This document shows, one piece after another, positions 47,361 through 56,110 of a DNA stretch of 64,000 nt. This DNA comes from Sphingomonadaceae bacterium PASS1. GTDB taxonomy: Bacteria; Pseudomonadota; Alphaproteobacteria; Sphingomonadales; Sphingomonadaceae. Location: NCBI GenBank assembly GCA_002255985.1, contig NKIR01000009.1:1-64000 (forward strand), in the 5' to 3' direction. How positions within the stretch are numbered: the stretch's first letter is position 1; the number at the start of each line of letters is the position of its first letter. The translations under genes and the position numbers were made by a program. The notes below the pieces were generated by a model that worked only from the letters and a program-made list of their open reading frames with translations, searched no databases and was not told where the DNA came from.

Positions 47361-48160
47361 TGCTTCTGTCGATCCATCACACCACCGAATATCAATTCGA
47401 CCAACCCGTCCGCTACGCGTTGCAACGCCTCATGCTGCGTCCCAAGAGCGGTGCGGGACAAACAATTCTCGATTGGCAACTGCACGTGGACGGCGGCACG
47501 ATTGAGGCCGAGCATGATGATCCGCACAATAACCACATCACGCTGATTTCGGTTGAAGAAGGCCGAACCGCGATTACGATCAGCTGTCATGGTCAGGTCG
47601 AAACCGCCGACAATCACGGCATATTGGGCCGGCATCGCAGCCATGTTCCTTTATGGGCGTACAGCCGCCCCACCCGCTTAACCACATCGGGTCGCGGGGT
47701 TCAGAAATTGTTGGCGGGAATTGACCGGTCCGCGCCTGACAAAATTGCGATGCTGCATGAACTGTCGGCACATATTCTGTCGACCGTCGAATATCGCACA
47801 GGTGCAACGGGCGTTGATACCAATGCCGAGCAAGCCATTACAGCAGGTGCAGGGGTATGTCAGGACCATGCCCATATCTTCATCGCTGCATGCCGTTCGA
47901 TCGGCATTCCGGCGCGCTATGTCTCGGGCTATTTAATGATGGATGGCCATATAGAACAGACCGCCAGCCATGCCTGGGCAGAAGCCCATCTGGATGGCCT
48001 TGCCTGGGTTGGTTTTGATATCTCCAACGGGATCAGCCCCGATGGCCGTTATGTTCGGGTCGCTACCGGCTTTGATTATCGGGACGCCGCCCCCATTTCC
48101 GGCATGTCATTCGGCGCACGCGACAAGAGTATGGTTGTATCCTTGCGTGTCGAACAGTAG
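47360..48160 (+). CDS. Transglutaminase-like cysteine peptidase family protein
   Basis: The 266-residue protein has an N-terminal beta domain (LSIHHTTEYQFDQPVRYALQRLMLRP) and a papain-like transglutaminase core. The catalytic triad is Cys167 (GAGVCQDHAH), His204 (ASHAWAEAHL) and Asp220 (WVGFDISNG). Bacterial members may act as peptidases or amide transferases. No signal peptide is present, so it acts in the cytoplasm. It is coupled to the alpha-E gene and is followed after 36 bases by the Anbu gene. Confidence 0.92.
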   Translation: MLLSIHHTTEYQFDQPVRYALQRLMLRPKSGAGQTILDWQLHVDGGTIEAEHDDPHNNHITLISVEEGRTAITISCHGQVETADNHGILGRHRSHVPLWAYSRPTRLTTSGRGVQKLLAGIDRSAPDKIAMLHELSAHILSTVEYRTGATGVDTNAEQAITAGAGVCQDHAHIFIAACRSIGIPARYVSGYLMMDGHIEQTASHAWAEAHLDGLAWVGFDISNGISPDGRYVRVATGFDYRDAAPISGMSFGARDKSMVVSLRVEQ

Positions 48161-48196
48161 GAATCTCGAAACAAGGCGGGGGCCAGCGGTACAAGA

Positions 48197-48943
48197 ATGA
48201 CATATTGCGTGGGAATGTTACTCGACAAGGGCATGGCGTTCATGTCCGATACGCGCACAAATTCCGGCGTCGACAATATCTCGACGTTCCGCAAAATGTT
48301 TAGCTGGTCGGTTCCCGGTGAGCGGCACATCACCATGATGACGGCGGGCAACTTGGCCACGACGCAGGCGTTGATCAGCCAACTCGAAGAACGCACCAAA
48401 GCCCCAAATGACCGCAAGCCATCCATCTTGGCTGCACCCACAATGTTTCAGGTGGCGAACATCGTCGGCGCGACATTGCGTGACACGATATCGGCGCGGG
48501 CGCTGACTGGCCCCTCTGCCGCCAGCCCCGTCCCCAATTTCAACGCAAGCGTCATTTTGGGTGGGCAGATCAAGGGCATGGAGCCACGGCTTTACCTAAT
48601 CTATCCCGAAGGCAATTTCATTGAGGCCAGCCCCGAAACGCCGTTTTTCCAGATTGGCGAAACCAAATATGGTCGGCCGATTTTGGTGCGCGGTTTTGAA
48701 TCGCATATGTCCTTTGCCGACATCACCAAATTGCTAATGGTGTCGTTCGATTCTACGCTGAAGGCCAATCTGTCGGTCGGCATGCCGTTGGATTTGATGC
48801 TTTACAAGAATGACGAATTTCAGGCATTCCACGAACGCCGCATCACATCAGATGACCCCTATTTCGAGAATATATCCGACAGCTGGAGCACAGCTCTACG
48901 CAATGCGTTCCATTCGCTGCCGGATTATGAATTGGGCGAATAA
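48197..48943 (+). CDS. Anbu-type proteasome-like peptidase
   Basis: The 248-residue Ntn-hydrolase is of the Anbu (bacterial proteasome-like, HslV-related) family. The second residue is the candidate nucleophilic Thr, exposed when Met is removed (MTYCVG), with no propeptide. With the Thr counted as residue 1, Asp17 (FMSDTRTNSG) and Lys32 (STFRKMF) sit at or next to the places of the proteasome Asp17 and Lys33. GRPILVRGF and LGGQIKG match the core fold. Known Anbu structures form open helical or ring assemblies without a dedicated unfoldase; no ATPase is near. It completes the ATP-grasp/alpha-E/transglutaminase set. Confidence 0.9.
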   Translation: MTYCVGMLLDKGMAFMSDTRTNSGVDNISTFRKMFSWSVPGERHITMMTAGNLATTQALISQLEERTKAPNDRKPSILAAPTMFQVANIVGATLRDTISARALTGPSAASPVPNFNASVILGGQIKGMEPRLYLIYPEGNFIEASPETPFFQIGETKYGRPILVRGFESHMSFADITKLLMVSFDSTLKANLSVGMPLDLMLYKNDEFQAFHERRITSDDPYFENISDSWSTALRNAFHSLPDYELGE

Positions 48944-48994
48944 ACCGTTTTCGGTTCGACCGAAGGCGCGAGGCTAGGACAGTACACGCCCAAA

Positions 48995-49077
48995 CCGTCA
49001 CCCTGAACTTGTTTCAGGGTCTTACTTAATCGGGGTTCAAAGTAAGATGCTGAAACAAGTTCAGCATGACAAGACGG
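48995..49077. repeat. Nested palindromic repeat (REP-like, sphingomonad type)
   Basis: The 83-base element has outer arms CCGTC/GACGG, an inner perfect 15-base inverted pair CTGAACTTGTTTCAG / CTGAAACAAGTTCAG, a middle pair CTTACTT/AAGTAAG, and each half is itself a small hairpin (ACCCTGAA/TTCAGGGT and ATGCTGAA/TTCAGCAT). Palindromes of the CTGAACTTGTTTCAG type are, to my knowledge, scattered through many sphingomonad genomes. It lies between the Anbu gene and the convergent thioesterase gene and can also stop transcription. Confidence 0.75.
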
Positions 49078-49101
49078 TGGCGCTTTCGGCGATCGCTTTT
49101 A

Positions 49102-49494
49102 TCACCCCATAAACGGCGCCGACACCTCGGGCCGCACGCGTACCAATCGCCCGGTCGCTTTATCGATCATCGCCCAAGTCGTATTTGCCCGCACAATGAC
49201 CTTGCCCGCGGCATCAACAAAATCCACCCGCCGGTCAAATTGCGCACCCTTTGGTTCGCTTTCAATCCAAGTATTGGCGGTAACGCTTTCGCCTGCAGCA
49301 ATATTCCCGCGGTAGTCAATTTCGTGCCGGGTCACGACCCAGAAATAGGCCGCGATATGTTCAGGCGCGGCAACCGCCTGCCAGTGCGATGTCGCCATGT
49401 CCTGAATCCACCGCACCCAGACGGCGTTGTTAACGTGGCCGAGCTCGTCAATGTCATCTGGTTGCGCGGTAAATGTGCGCGTAAATGGGGTCAC
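49102..49494 (-). CDS. Acyl-CoA thioesterase (4-hydroxybenzoyl-CoA thioesterase/YbgC-like)
   Basis: The 130-residue hotdog-fold protein has the family motif DIDELGHVNNAVWVRWIQD (about residues 14-32), with the catalytic Asp region, and later YRGNIAAGESVTANTWI. It hydrolyses acyl-CoA or aromatic-CoA thioesters; the substrate is undetermined. Its ATG overlaps the stop of the oligopeptidase B gene, so the two share a transcript. Confidence 0.88.
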   Translation of the reverse strand: MTPFTRTFTAQPDDIDELGHVNNAVWVRWIQDMATSHWQAVAAPEHIAAYFWVVTRHEIDYRGNIAAGESVTANTWIESEPKGAQFDRRVDFVDAAGKVIVRANTTWAMIDKATGRLVRVRPEVSAPFMG

Positions 49495-51599
49495 TTCTGC
49501 GATGATGCCATCCCCATTTGCCAGATGATAAACGCTGCCTCCTCGGCATTTTCGCGCAACCTTTCAAACCGCCCCGACTTGCCGCCATGGCCAGCACCCA
49601 TATTGGTTTTGAGCAAAAGCAAATTGTCGTCGGTCTTCATATCGCGCAACTTGGCGACCATCTTTGCGGGTTCCCAATAAGTTACGCGTGGGTCGTTCAA
49701 CCCAGCGGTCCACAACATGGGCGGATAGGCCTTCGCCTCGACATTGTCATAGGGGCTACATTCTGGCCATTCGCCCGGCGTCAGTGGTAGATCCTTGTCG
49801 AGCATCGTGTTGAGCACATCGACAAAGGCCACATGGCTGACAACGGCGCCAAATAATTCAGGTGCCTGATTGACCACTGCGCCCATCAATTCACCGCCAG
49901 CCGAACCGCCGCTTGCGGTCACCTTGCCTTTGCCGGTGAAGCCCAAATCGATCAGGCCTTTCGCCGCATCGACAAAGTCGTTGAACGTGTTGGTCCGCTT
50001 GGTCAGCTTGCCATCCAGATACCATTGATAGCCAAGGTCGTCGCCGCCGCGAATATGCGCGATGGCATAGGCAAAGCCGCGGTCGACCATCGACAGCCGG
50101 TTGGCGCTAAAGCCCGGCGGCATCGCGTAACCATAGGCGCCATAAGCATAGAGATGCAGCGGCTGGCTGCCGTCTTTTTTAAAACCCTTTTTGGTCAGAA
50201 TGGACACCGGCACCTTGGCACCATCGCGCGCCGTGATCATCACGCGTTCGGTCACATATTGCGCAGGATCATATCCGCTGGGGATTTCCTGAACCTTCAA
50301 TGTTTCCAAGCGGCCATCGGCCAGATGATAATCAAACACCGTGTCGGGCGTGACCATCGATTCATAACCCAGCCGAAGCTTCGTCACATCATATTCGGGA
50401 TTATCGCCAAGGCCCGCATCATAGCTGGATTCGGGAAATTTAATTGGCTGCACCTTGCTGGCATCCGCATAATCGCGGATTTCAACTTGATCAAGGCCAT
50501 CAATCCGGCCTTCGGTGACATAGAAATTTTTGAACAGGGACAGCCCCGTCAAATAATGGCGGTCAGACCCGGCGATGAGCGTTTTCCAATCGCCCGGTGC
50601 CTTCATGCTGGCAGTCGCGACGCGGAAATTGACGTGATCGTCATTGGTCAAAACATACAGCGTACCATCGCGGACATCGACGCTATATTGGCGTCCCGTT
50701 TTGCGTGGAGACACCATGATCGGCGTTGCAGTCGGGTCGCTTGCTGGGACCAGCCGCACTTCGCTTGTCACATTGTCGCCCGTACCAATGACGATCCAAT
50801 CCTCTTGGGCGGTCAGGCCGACACCAACGCCGAAGCCGATGTCCTGTTCTTTATAAAGCAACTTCGCTTTGGTCAGCTCGTCGCCAATACGGTGGTACCA
50901 TGCATTGTCGGTGCGCCAGTTTTCATTGGCAAGGCCATAGACAACGCCTTTGCTGTCCGATGACCAGACGATGCTCGACAATGTGCCCGGGATGATGTCG
51001 CGCAATTTTTCGCCGGTTGCCAGATTGCGGAAATGCAGGTCAAACCGTTCCGACCCGTTATCGTCGTACGCATATGCCAATATTTTGCCATCAGGGCTGA
51101 TCTCTGCGGCACCAAGGCGGAAATAGGCTTTGCCCTTGGCGAGTTCATTTTCGTCGAGGATAAGCTGATCGGCAGCGCCGGCAACTGCCTTGCGATAATG
51201 CTTGCGATATTGCGCGCCTTCTTCGAATTTTGACCAATAGATATAGTCGCCATCCTTTTGCGGGACAGAGCTATCGTCTTCTTTGACGCGGCCTTTCATT
51301 TCCTGAAAGGTCGTTTCGGTCAGCTGCGCTTGTGGCGCCATCTGCGCTTCGAAATAGGCGTTCTCGGCATTCAAATGCGCGAGTATCTCTTTGTCATCAA
51401 TCGTCGGATAACCCGAATCGCGCAGCCAATGATAATCATCGGTAATCGTAACCCCGTGCCAAGTGGAACTGTGCGGGCGCTTTTCAGCAACTGGGGGCTT
51501 AATTTCACCGGTGGTTTTTTCAGTCATAATGTCTTTCTGGGCAGATGCAGGCGAGGATATTGCAGCAATCGCAACAATGAGTGGGAGCAGTGCTTTCAT
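49491..51599 (-). CDS. Oligopeptidase B-like S9 family peptidase, exported
   Basis: The 702-residue prolyl-oligopeptidase-family enzyme has a signal peptide (MKALLPLIVAIAAISSPASAQ), a seven-bladed propeller domain and a hydrolase domain. The nucleophile is in TASGGSAGGELMGAVVNQ, the Asp in GLNDPRVTYWEPA and the His in NMGAGHGGKSGRF. Oligopeptidase B cleaves small peptides after Lys/Arg. An ATG at 51599 with GAGGAAG upstream is chosen; an earlier in-frame start lacks the clean signal sequence. It is divergent from the aminopeptidase P gene. Confidence 0.9.
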   Translation of the reverse strand: MKALLPLIVAIAAISSPASAQKDIMTEKTTGEIKPPVAEKRPHSSTWHGVTITDDYHWLRDSGYPTIDDKEILAHLNAENAYFEAQMAPQAQLTETTFQEMKGRVKEDDSSVPQKDGDYIYWSKFEEGAQYRKHYRKAVAGAADQLILDENELAKGKAYFRLGAAEISPDGKILAYAYDDNGSERFDLHFRNLATGEKLRDIIPGTLSSIVWSSDSKGVVYGLANENWRTDNAWYHRIGDELTKAKLLYKEQDIGFGVGVGLTAQEDWIVIGTGDNVTSEVRLVPASDPTATPIMVSPRKTGRQYSVDVRDGTLYVLTNDDHVNFRVATASMKAPGDWKTLIAGSDRHYLTGLSLFKNFYVTEGRIDGLDQVEIRDYADASKVQPIKFPESSYDAGLGDNPEYDVTKLRLGYESMVTPDTVFDYHLADGRLETLKVQEIPSGYDPAQYVTERVMITARDGAKVPVSILTKKGFKKDGSQPLHLYAYGAYGYAMPPGFSANRLSMVDRGFAYAIAHIRGGDDLGYQWYLDGKLTKRTNTFNDFVDAAKGLIDLGFTGKGKVTASGGSAGGELMGAVVNQAPELFGAVVSHVAFVDVLNTMLDKDLPLTPGEWPECSPYDNVEAKAYPPMLWTAGLNDPRVTYWEPAKMVAKLRDMKTDDNLLLLKTNMGAGHGGKSGRFERLRENAEEAAFIIWQMGMASSQK

Positions 51600-51653
51600 G
51601 AGAAGACTTCCTCGCTTATATGGTCTGCACAACCATATGAACGGAAGTCAAAG

Positions 51654-53456
51654 ATGTCCACCTACGAAGCCCGCCTTACCGCCTTGCGCGTCCAACTGAA
51701 AAAAGATCAGCTCGACGGATTCGTCGTTCCGATTTGCGACGAACATATGTCCGAATATGTAGGGGACTATGCGCAACGTCTTGGCTGGCTTACGGGCTTT
51801 GGCGGGTCTGCAGGTTCTGCTGTGGTTCTGTCGGAAGAAGCGGCCATCTTCACCGACGGACGATACACGCTTCAGGTACGCGAACAGGTGGATGGCAACA
51901 ATTGGCAATATGTCGGCGTGCCGCAAACGAGCATTTCTGATTGGTTGAAAGAACACACCCCCGCAGGCGCGCGGATCGGTTATGACGCATGGGTGCATAC
52001 CAAGGGTTGGGTCGAAAGCGCGACCGTGGCGTTAAAAGCCAAAGGCGCGGAATTGGTCGCGGTTAAAAGCAACCCGATTGATGCCGTATGGGCGGACCAG
52101 CCGGGCAAAAGCGACGCCAAGCTCATGGTCCATGACGACCGTTTTGCCGGACAAAGCAGCGCCGAAAAACGCGCAGCGGTTGCCGAATGGCTGACGGCCA
52201 ATGGTTTGGACAGCACCGTGATTTCGACTCTCGATTCAGTGGCATGGCTCCTGAATGTCCGTGGCTCCGATGTGGCGAATACGCCCGTCGCGCTCAGCTT
52301 TGTGCTGGCCCATGCCGATGGCACGGCGGACCTGTTTGTTGCCCCGGAAAAGGTCGGAGATGACGTCCGCGCGCATTTGGGTAATGCCGTGCGCTTGCGC
52401 ACCCCAGAGGAGTTTGTTCCTGCATTGAAAGCCATGAACGGCCAGCGCATCGCCGTGGATCCGGATCGTGCCGTTGCGGGGATATTCGGCGCACTGAAGG
52501 ATGGCGGCGCAACGATCGTCGAAGCGCGCGACCCGACAATTTTGCCAAAGGCCGTTAAAAACCATGTCGAGCAAGCCGGTCATCGCGCGGCGCAGGCGCG
52601 TGACGGCGCAGCGCTTAGCCGCTTCCTGCACTGGATGGCCGAAACGGCGCATCAAGGTGGACTGGACGAATTGTCGGCGGCAGCGCGGTTGAAATCCTTC
52701 CGCCAAGATACCGGCATGCTGCACGATCTGTCGTTCGACACAATTTCGGCGACTGGTCCCAATGGCGCGCATTGCCATTACAAAGTTGACGAAACAAGCA
52801 ACCGCGCGATTGAACCCAACAGCATCTATCTGGTCGATAGCGGCGGGCAGTATTTGGACGGCACCACTGACGTAACCCGCACGATCTGGGTAGGGCCCGG
52901 ACAGCCAACAGCGGAAATGAAGGACCGTTTCACCCGAGTGCTTAAGGGCCACATCGCGCTTGCACTGGCGGTATTCCCGGAAGGCACCCGCGGCGCGCAA
53001 CTCGACACCATGGCGCGGGCCTCGCTCTGGCAAGCTGGCCTTGATTACGCCCACGGCACGGGCCACGGCGTCGGCAGCTTCCTTGCTGTGCATGAAGGGC
53101 CGCAACGTATTGGGAAATTCTCTGGCGGACAGGCTGGCACAGACGAACCTTTGCAAGCGGGCATGTTCCTCTCCAACGAACCCGGCTATTACAAAACCGG
53201 CGAATATGGCATCCGCATCGAAAATCTGGTGCTGGTCGAGGAACGCGAAATCGCCGGCGCGGAAGGCCGCTATTTCGGTTTCGAAACGCTCACCTTCGCA
53301 CCAATTGATAAGACCTTGGTGGATGTCAGCTTGCTAAACGGCGAGGAACTGCGCTGGTGGAATGATTACCATGCCAAGGTGCTATCGATTATCGCGCCAC
53401 AACTGGACGGCGACGCGCTGGCTTGGGCACATGAGGCTTGCGCGCCCTTATCATAA
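51654..53456 (+). CDS. Xaa-Pro aminopeptidase (aminopeptidase P, M24)
   Basis: The 600-residue cytosolic metallopeptidase releases N-terminal residues that precede proline. It has the long form with two N-terminal creatinase-like domains. Dinuclear metal ligands lie in YLVDSGGQYLDGTTDVTRT (two Asp), GTGHGVGSFLAVHEGP (His), LSNEPGYY (Glu) and GIRIENLVLV (Glu). The ATG at 51654 begins MSTYEARLTALR; the open frame extends far upstream over the divergent gene but that part is not real. It shares a promoter region with the oligopeptidase B gene. Confidence 0.93.
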   Translation: MSTYEARLTALRVQLKKDQLDGFVVPICDEHMSEYVGDYAQRLGWLTGFGGSAGSAVVLSEEAAIFTDGRYTLQVREQVDGNNWQYVGVPQTSISDWLKEHTPAGARIGYDAWVHTKGWVESATVALKAKGAELVAVKSNPIDAVWADQPGKSDAKLMVHDDRFAGQSSAEKRAAVAEWLTANGLDSTVISTLDSVAWLLNVRGSDVANTPVALSFVLAHADGTADLFVAPEKVGDDVRAHLGNAVRLRTPEEFVPALKAMNGQRIAVDPDRAVAGIFGALKDGGATIVEARDPTILPKAVKNHVEQAGHRAAQARDGAALSRFLHWMAETAHQGGLDELSAAARLKSFRQDTGMLHDLSFDTISATGPNGAHCHYKVDETSNRAIEPNSIYLVDSGGQYLDGTTDVTRTIWVGPGQPTAEMKDRFTRVLKGHIALALAVFPEGTRGAQLDTMARASLWQAGLDYAHGTGHGVGSFLAVHEGPQRIGKFSGGQAGTDEPLQAGMFLSNEPGYYKTGEYGIRIENLVLVEEREIAGAEGRYFGFETLTFAPIDKTLVDVSLLNGEELRWWNDYHAKVLSIIAPQLDGDALAWAHEACAPLS

Positions 53457-53508
53457 ACCCCGCCTATCAACCGACACCCTATGATTTCACCTAAGGAATA
53501 CCACATCC

Positions 53509-54390
53509 ATGACCCAGACTTTTTCCGATTACACGCCAGCTAAGGTCTGGGAATGGAATACCGAAAACGGCGGCCAGTTTGCGAATATCAACCGGCCCAT
53601 CGCCGGCGCGACGCATGACAAAGAACGCCCCGTCGGCGAGCATCCGATGCAATTATATTCACTTGCCACGCCCAATGGCGTGAAGGTGACTGTCATGCTC
53701 GAGGAGTTGCTCGCGCTTGGCCATACAGGCGCAGAATATGACGCGTGGCTTGTCAATATCCGCGACGGCAACCAGTTTTCGAGCGGTTTTGTCGAAGCCA
53801 ATCCCAACTCCAAAATTCCGGCATTGTTCGACCATTCGACGCCGGAACCTACGCGCGTCTTTGAGTCGGGTGCGATCCTTTTATATCTTGCCGAAAAGTT
53901 CGGCGCGTTCCTGCCGACCGAACATCACGCGCGCACGGAAACGATCAACTGGCTCATGTGGCAAATGGGCAGCGCGCCCTATTTGGGCGGAGGTTTTGGC
54001 CATTTTTATGCATATGCGCCGTTCAAATTTGAATATGCCATCGACCGATTCGCGATGGAAGTGAAGCGACAGTTGGACGTGCTGGACCGCAACCTTGCCG
54101 ACCGCACCTATATGGCTGGCGACGCATACACGATTGCCGATATGGCGATTTGGCCATGGTATGGCGCGCTCGTCAAAGGGCTGATTTACGACGCCGGCGC
54201 GTTTCTGTCTGCCCATGAATATAAGAACGTTATCCGCTGGACTGACCTGATTGCCGAGCGGCCAGCTGTGAAGCGTGGACGCATGGTCAATCGCGTCATG
54301 GGTGATCCCGCTAGCCAGCTGCACGAGCGGCATGATGCGAGCGACTTCGACACCAATACGCAGGATAAGGTTGCCGCTGCAAAAGCGTGA
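53509..54390 (+). CDS. YghU-like glutathione S-transferase / disulfide-bond oxidoreductase
   Basis: The 293-residue Nu-class GST-family protein is of the YghU type. It has the long N-terminal extension (ENGGQFANINRPIAGATHDK), the thioredoxin-like GSH domain (LYSLATPNGVKVTVMLEEL, then NPNSKIPAL and ESGAILLYLAEKFG), and the helical C-domain ending in GDAYTIADMAIWPW. It likely reduces disulfide bonds or peroxides with glutathione. The start at 53509 is preceded by AAGGAA. A strong hairpin follows 62 bases after its stop. Confidence 0.93.
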   Translation: MTQTFSDYTPAKVWEWNTENGGQFANINRPIAGATHDKERPVGEHPMQLYSLATPNGVKVTVMLEELLALGHTGAEYDAWLVNIRDGNQFSSGFVEANPNSKIPALFDHSTPEPTRVFESGAILLYLAEKFGAFLPTEHHARTETINWLMWQMGSAPYLGGGFGHFYAYAPFKFEYAIDRFAMEVKRQLDVLDRNLADRTYMAGDAYTIADMAIWPWYGALVKGLIYDAGAFLSAHEYKNVIRWTDLIAERPAVKRGRMVNRVMGDPASQLHERHDASDFDTNTQDKVAAAKA

Positions 54391-54452
54391 CCTGCGTCAC
54401 ACGCGAAGGAAAAATGAAGCCTATACGGGTCCTGCGACCCGAGGGCTTCTCA

Positions 54453-54479
54453 CTTTAGGAGAGGTGCCCTCTCCTAAAG
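54453..54479. terminator. Perfect 12-base-stem hairpin between convergent genes
   Basis: CTTTAGGAGAGG and CCTCTCCTAAAG form a perfect stem around the loop TGC, between the YghU-like gene (+) and the unknown gene at 54522 (-). A T run follows only loosely. A bidirectional terminator is the simplest reading. Confidence 0.7.
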
Positions 54480-54521
54480 CGCTTGGTCGAATGCACTCTC
54501 GGCCAAGCTCCATTTTTCAAA

Positions 54522-55787
54522 TCAACGCTTGCTGATGTTTACCGCGCGGAGCGTGAATTCTGCGCCAAGCTGGTTGCTACCGCCTGCGGCTTGCAGCACG
54601 AGCAATTGGTTGCGGCAATCATTGCCGAGGCTGAAATCCTGCGATTGTGTGAAATTGCCTTGGCGGACGGGACTTGAAACAAACCATTTACTGACGTTCC
54701 CGGCCGGTGCAAAACATTGCAAGTCCCACCGGACTTCGGCGTCGGAAACACCTTCCTGAGCCGAATACAGCGCTTGGAAACGGTAATTCCCGGGCGGAAG
54801 GATTAGAATTTTCCGCATCACTTCGCCGCGCTCGCCCGAACCGGCAAATGCTGAAAGGCTAAAGCGCCCCTTGCTATCAGGCTGAGAGAACGCGCCGCCA
54901 ATTGCGGGGTTTTCAACGACCTGCCATCCAGCGGACGTATAAGGCAAATTGACCGTATCTTTCGTCAGCGAAGCGGACTGAAATGTCGCGGCACGGGCGC
55001 CTTTCAACGTCAGATAATATTGCCGGAATGCCGGAAACTTATTCTTGGCGGCAAGCTGCGCCAACAAAGCATTTGATAGATTCCGGTAGCTTTCATCATC
55101 AGGTAGTCCGCCAGCCTTGACCAAAACTTCCGCAATATTGGCTGGGTTTTCCGCCGTGTTTATGGCGTCGCCCAGATATGCAGGCAACCAGACCGGCGCC
55201 TGCCGAACGATTGGCGCCAGCGCAACGCGGACCTCTGGATCGCTTAACGCGCCTGTGAGTGTGGGGAACAATATCGGAAAGCTGCTGGGCGTGGTCCGCA
55301 TCGCGATGTCATAATGATACAGCGCCTGTTTCTTGTCGTCGCGTCGCACGGCATCTTCAATAAGCCACAGCTGTGTTCCAAAATCACGCCGTGACACCTT
55401 GTGCGAAAGCTGCATCAGTTCGCGGGCTTTTTTAATGTCGCCGCGGGCATCCGCAACATAACCCAACAGCCGAATAGCAACGGGGTTAAGCGCACCGCCA
55501 CGAAGCGACTGCTTGGCCATCGCCTCGACCTTTGCGAGCGTGGCCGGGTCCTGTTTTGCGGCAAATAATTCATCCGCCTTGCGGGACAGGGCCAACGGAT
55601 GGTCAGGTACGTAATAAAGCGCAGTGTCGGGATTTTGGTCCCAAGTGATGTTTGCGACCGCATGGATGAAGGACAACCATGCCAGCCACAATGTCACTGT
55701 TATTATCAGGCCATTTTTGATCCAAAAAAACGGAGGCTTTGCCTTCAGTGTCGCAAATCGCGAAGGACCTTTTCGTTTTTTCGACAT
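54522..55787 (-). CDS. Membrane-anchored helical-repeat protein of unknown function
   Basis: The 421-residue protein has a basic N-terminus (KKRKGPSRFATLKAK), one membrane helix (residues about 24-44), a TPR-like helical-repeat region (ALSRKADELFAAKQDPATLAKVEAMAK and LGYVADARGDIKKARELM) to about residue 270, and a C-terminal beta-rich domain (from about TVNLPYTSAGWQVVENPAIGG, with MRKILILPPGNYRFQALY and LQCFAPAGN). I do not recognise the family. The layout suggests a periplasmic or exopolysaccharide-associated assembly protein, but no such genes are near. It stands alone beside tRNA-Ser. Confidence 0.75.
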   Translation of the reverse strand: MSKKRKGPSRFATLKAKPPFFWIKNGLIITVTLWLAWLSFIHAVANITWDQNPDTALYYVPDHPLALSRKADELFAAKQDPATLAKVEAMAKQSLRGGALNPVAIRLLGYVADARGDIKKARELMQLSHKVSRRDFGTQLWLIEDAVRRDDKKQALYHYDIAMRTTPSSFPILFPTLTGALSDPEVRVALAPIVRQAPVWLPAYLGDAINTAENPANIAEVLVKAGGLPDDESYRNLSNALLAQLAAKNKFPAFRQYYLTLKGARAATFQSASLTKDTVNLPYTSAGWQVVENPAIGGAFSQPDSKGRFSLSAFAGSGERGEVMRKILILPPGNYRFQALYSAQEGVSDAEVRWDLQCFAPAGNVSKWFVSSPVRQGNFTQSQDFSLGNDCRNQLLVLQAAGGSNQLGAEFTLRAVNISKR

Positions 55788-55820
55788 AGGTTCGCGTGTT
55801 TCACCTGAAATAGGCCATAT

Positions 55821-55913
55821 TGGCGGAGACGGAGGGATTCGAACCCTCGGTACCGGATTTACCAGTACGACGGTTTAGCAAACCGTTGGTTTCAGCCACT
55901 CACCCACGTCTCC
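55821..55913 (-). tRNA. tRNA-Ser (GCU)
   Basis: The 93-base class II tRNA on the minus strand has acceptor arms GGAGACG / CGTCTCC, an encoded CCA end, and a long variable arm. The anticodon loop TTTGCTAAA gives anticodon GCU, decoding AGC/AGU. It is 33 bases upstream of the unknown gene at 54522-55787, on the same strand. Confidence 0.94.
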
Positions 55914-55968
55914 TGCGCGTTTGGCATGGCTGGCCTATAGCGTCGCCTGCATTTGGCTGCAATGGTTA

Positions 55969-55997
55969 TTGACACACGCATGCTATAAGAAGAAAAT
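55969..55997 (+). promoter_or_regulatory. Possible sigma-70-like promoter upstream of eipA
   Basis: TTGACA at 55969-55974 is followed by 17 bases and GAAAAT (4 of 6 against TATAAT), 113 bases before the EipA start. The -35 is perfect and the -10 weak. Confidence 0.35.
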
Positions 55998-56110
55998 TAA
56001 CGAAATAGGGTCGCTCTGGCGCGCACTGAACGCAGATTTTAGGCTGTTCATCATAGGCTCATCCAGAGGATTCATACAGTGGCGCTTGATTTTAAGAGGG
56101 TGGGATACGC

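Noticed and set aside
51258-51653. N-terminal extension of the aminopeptidase P frame
   Set aside because: The extra 132 codons are antisense to the signal-peptide and propeller start of oligopeptidase B and have no aminopeptidase P similarity; the ATG at 51654 fits the family start.
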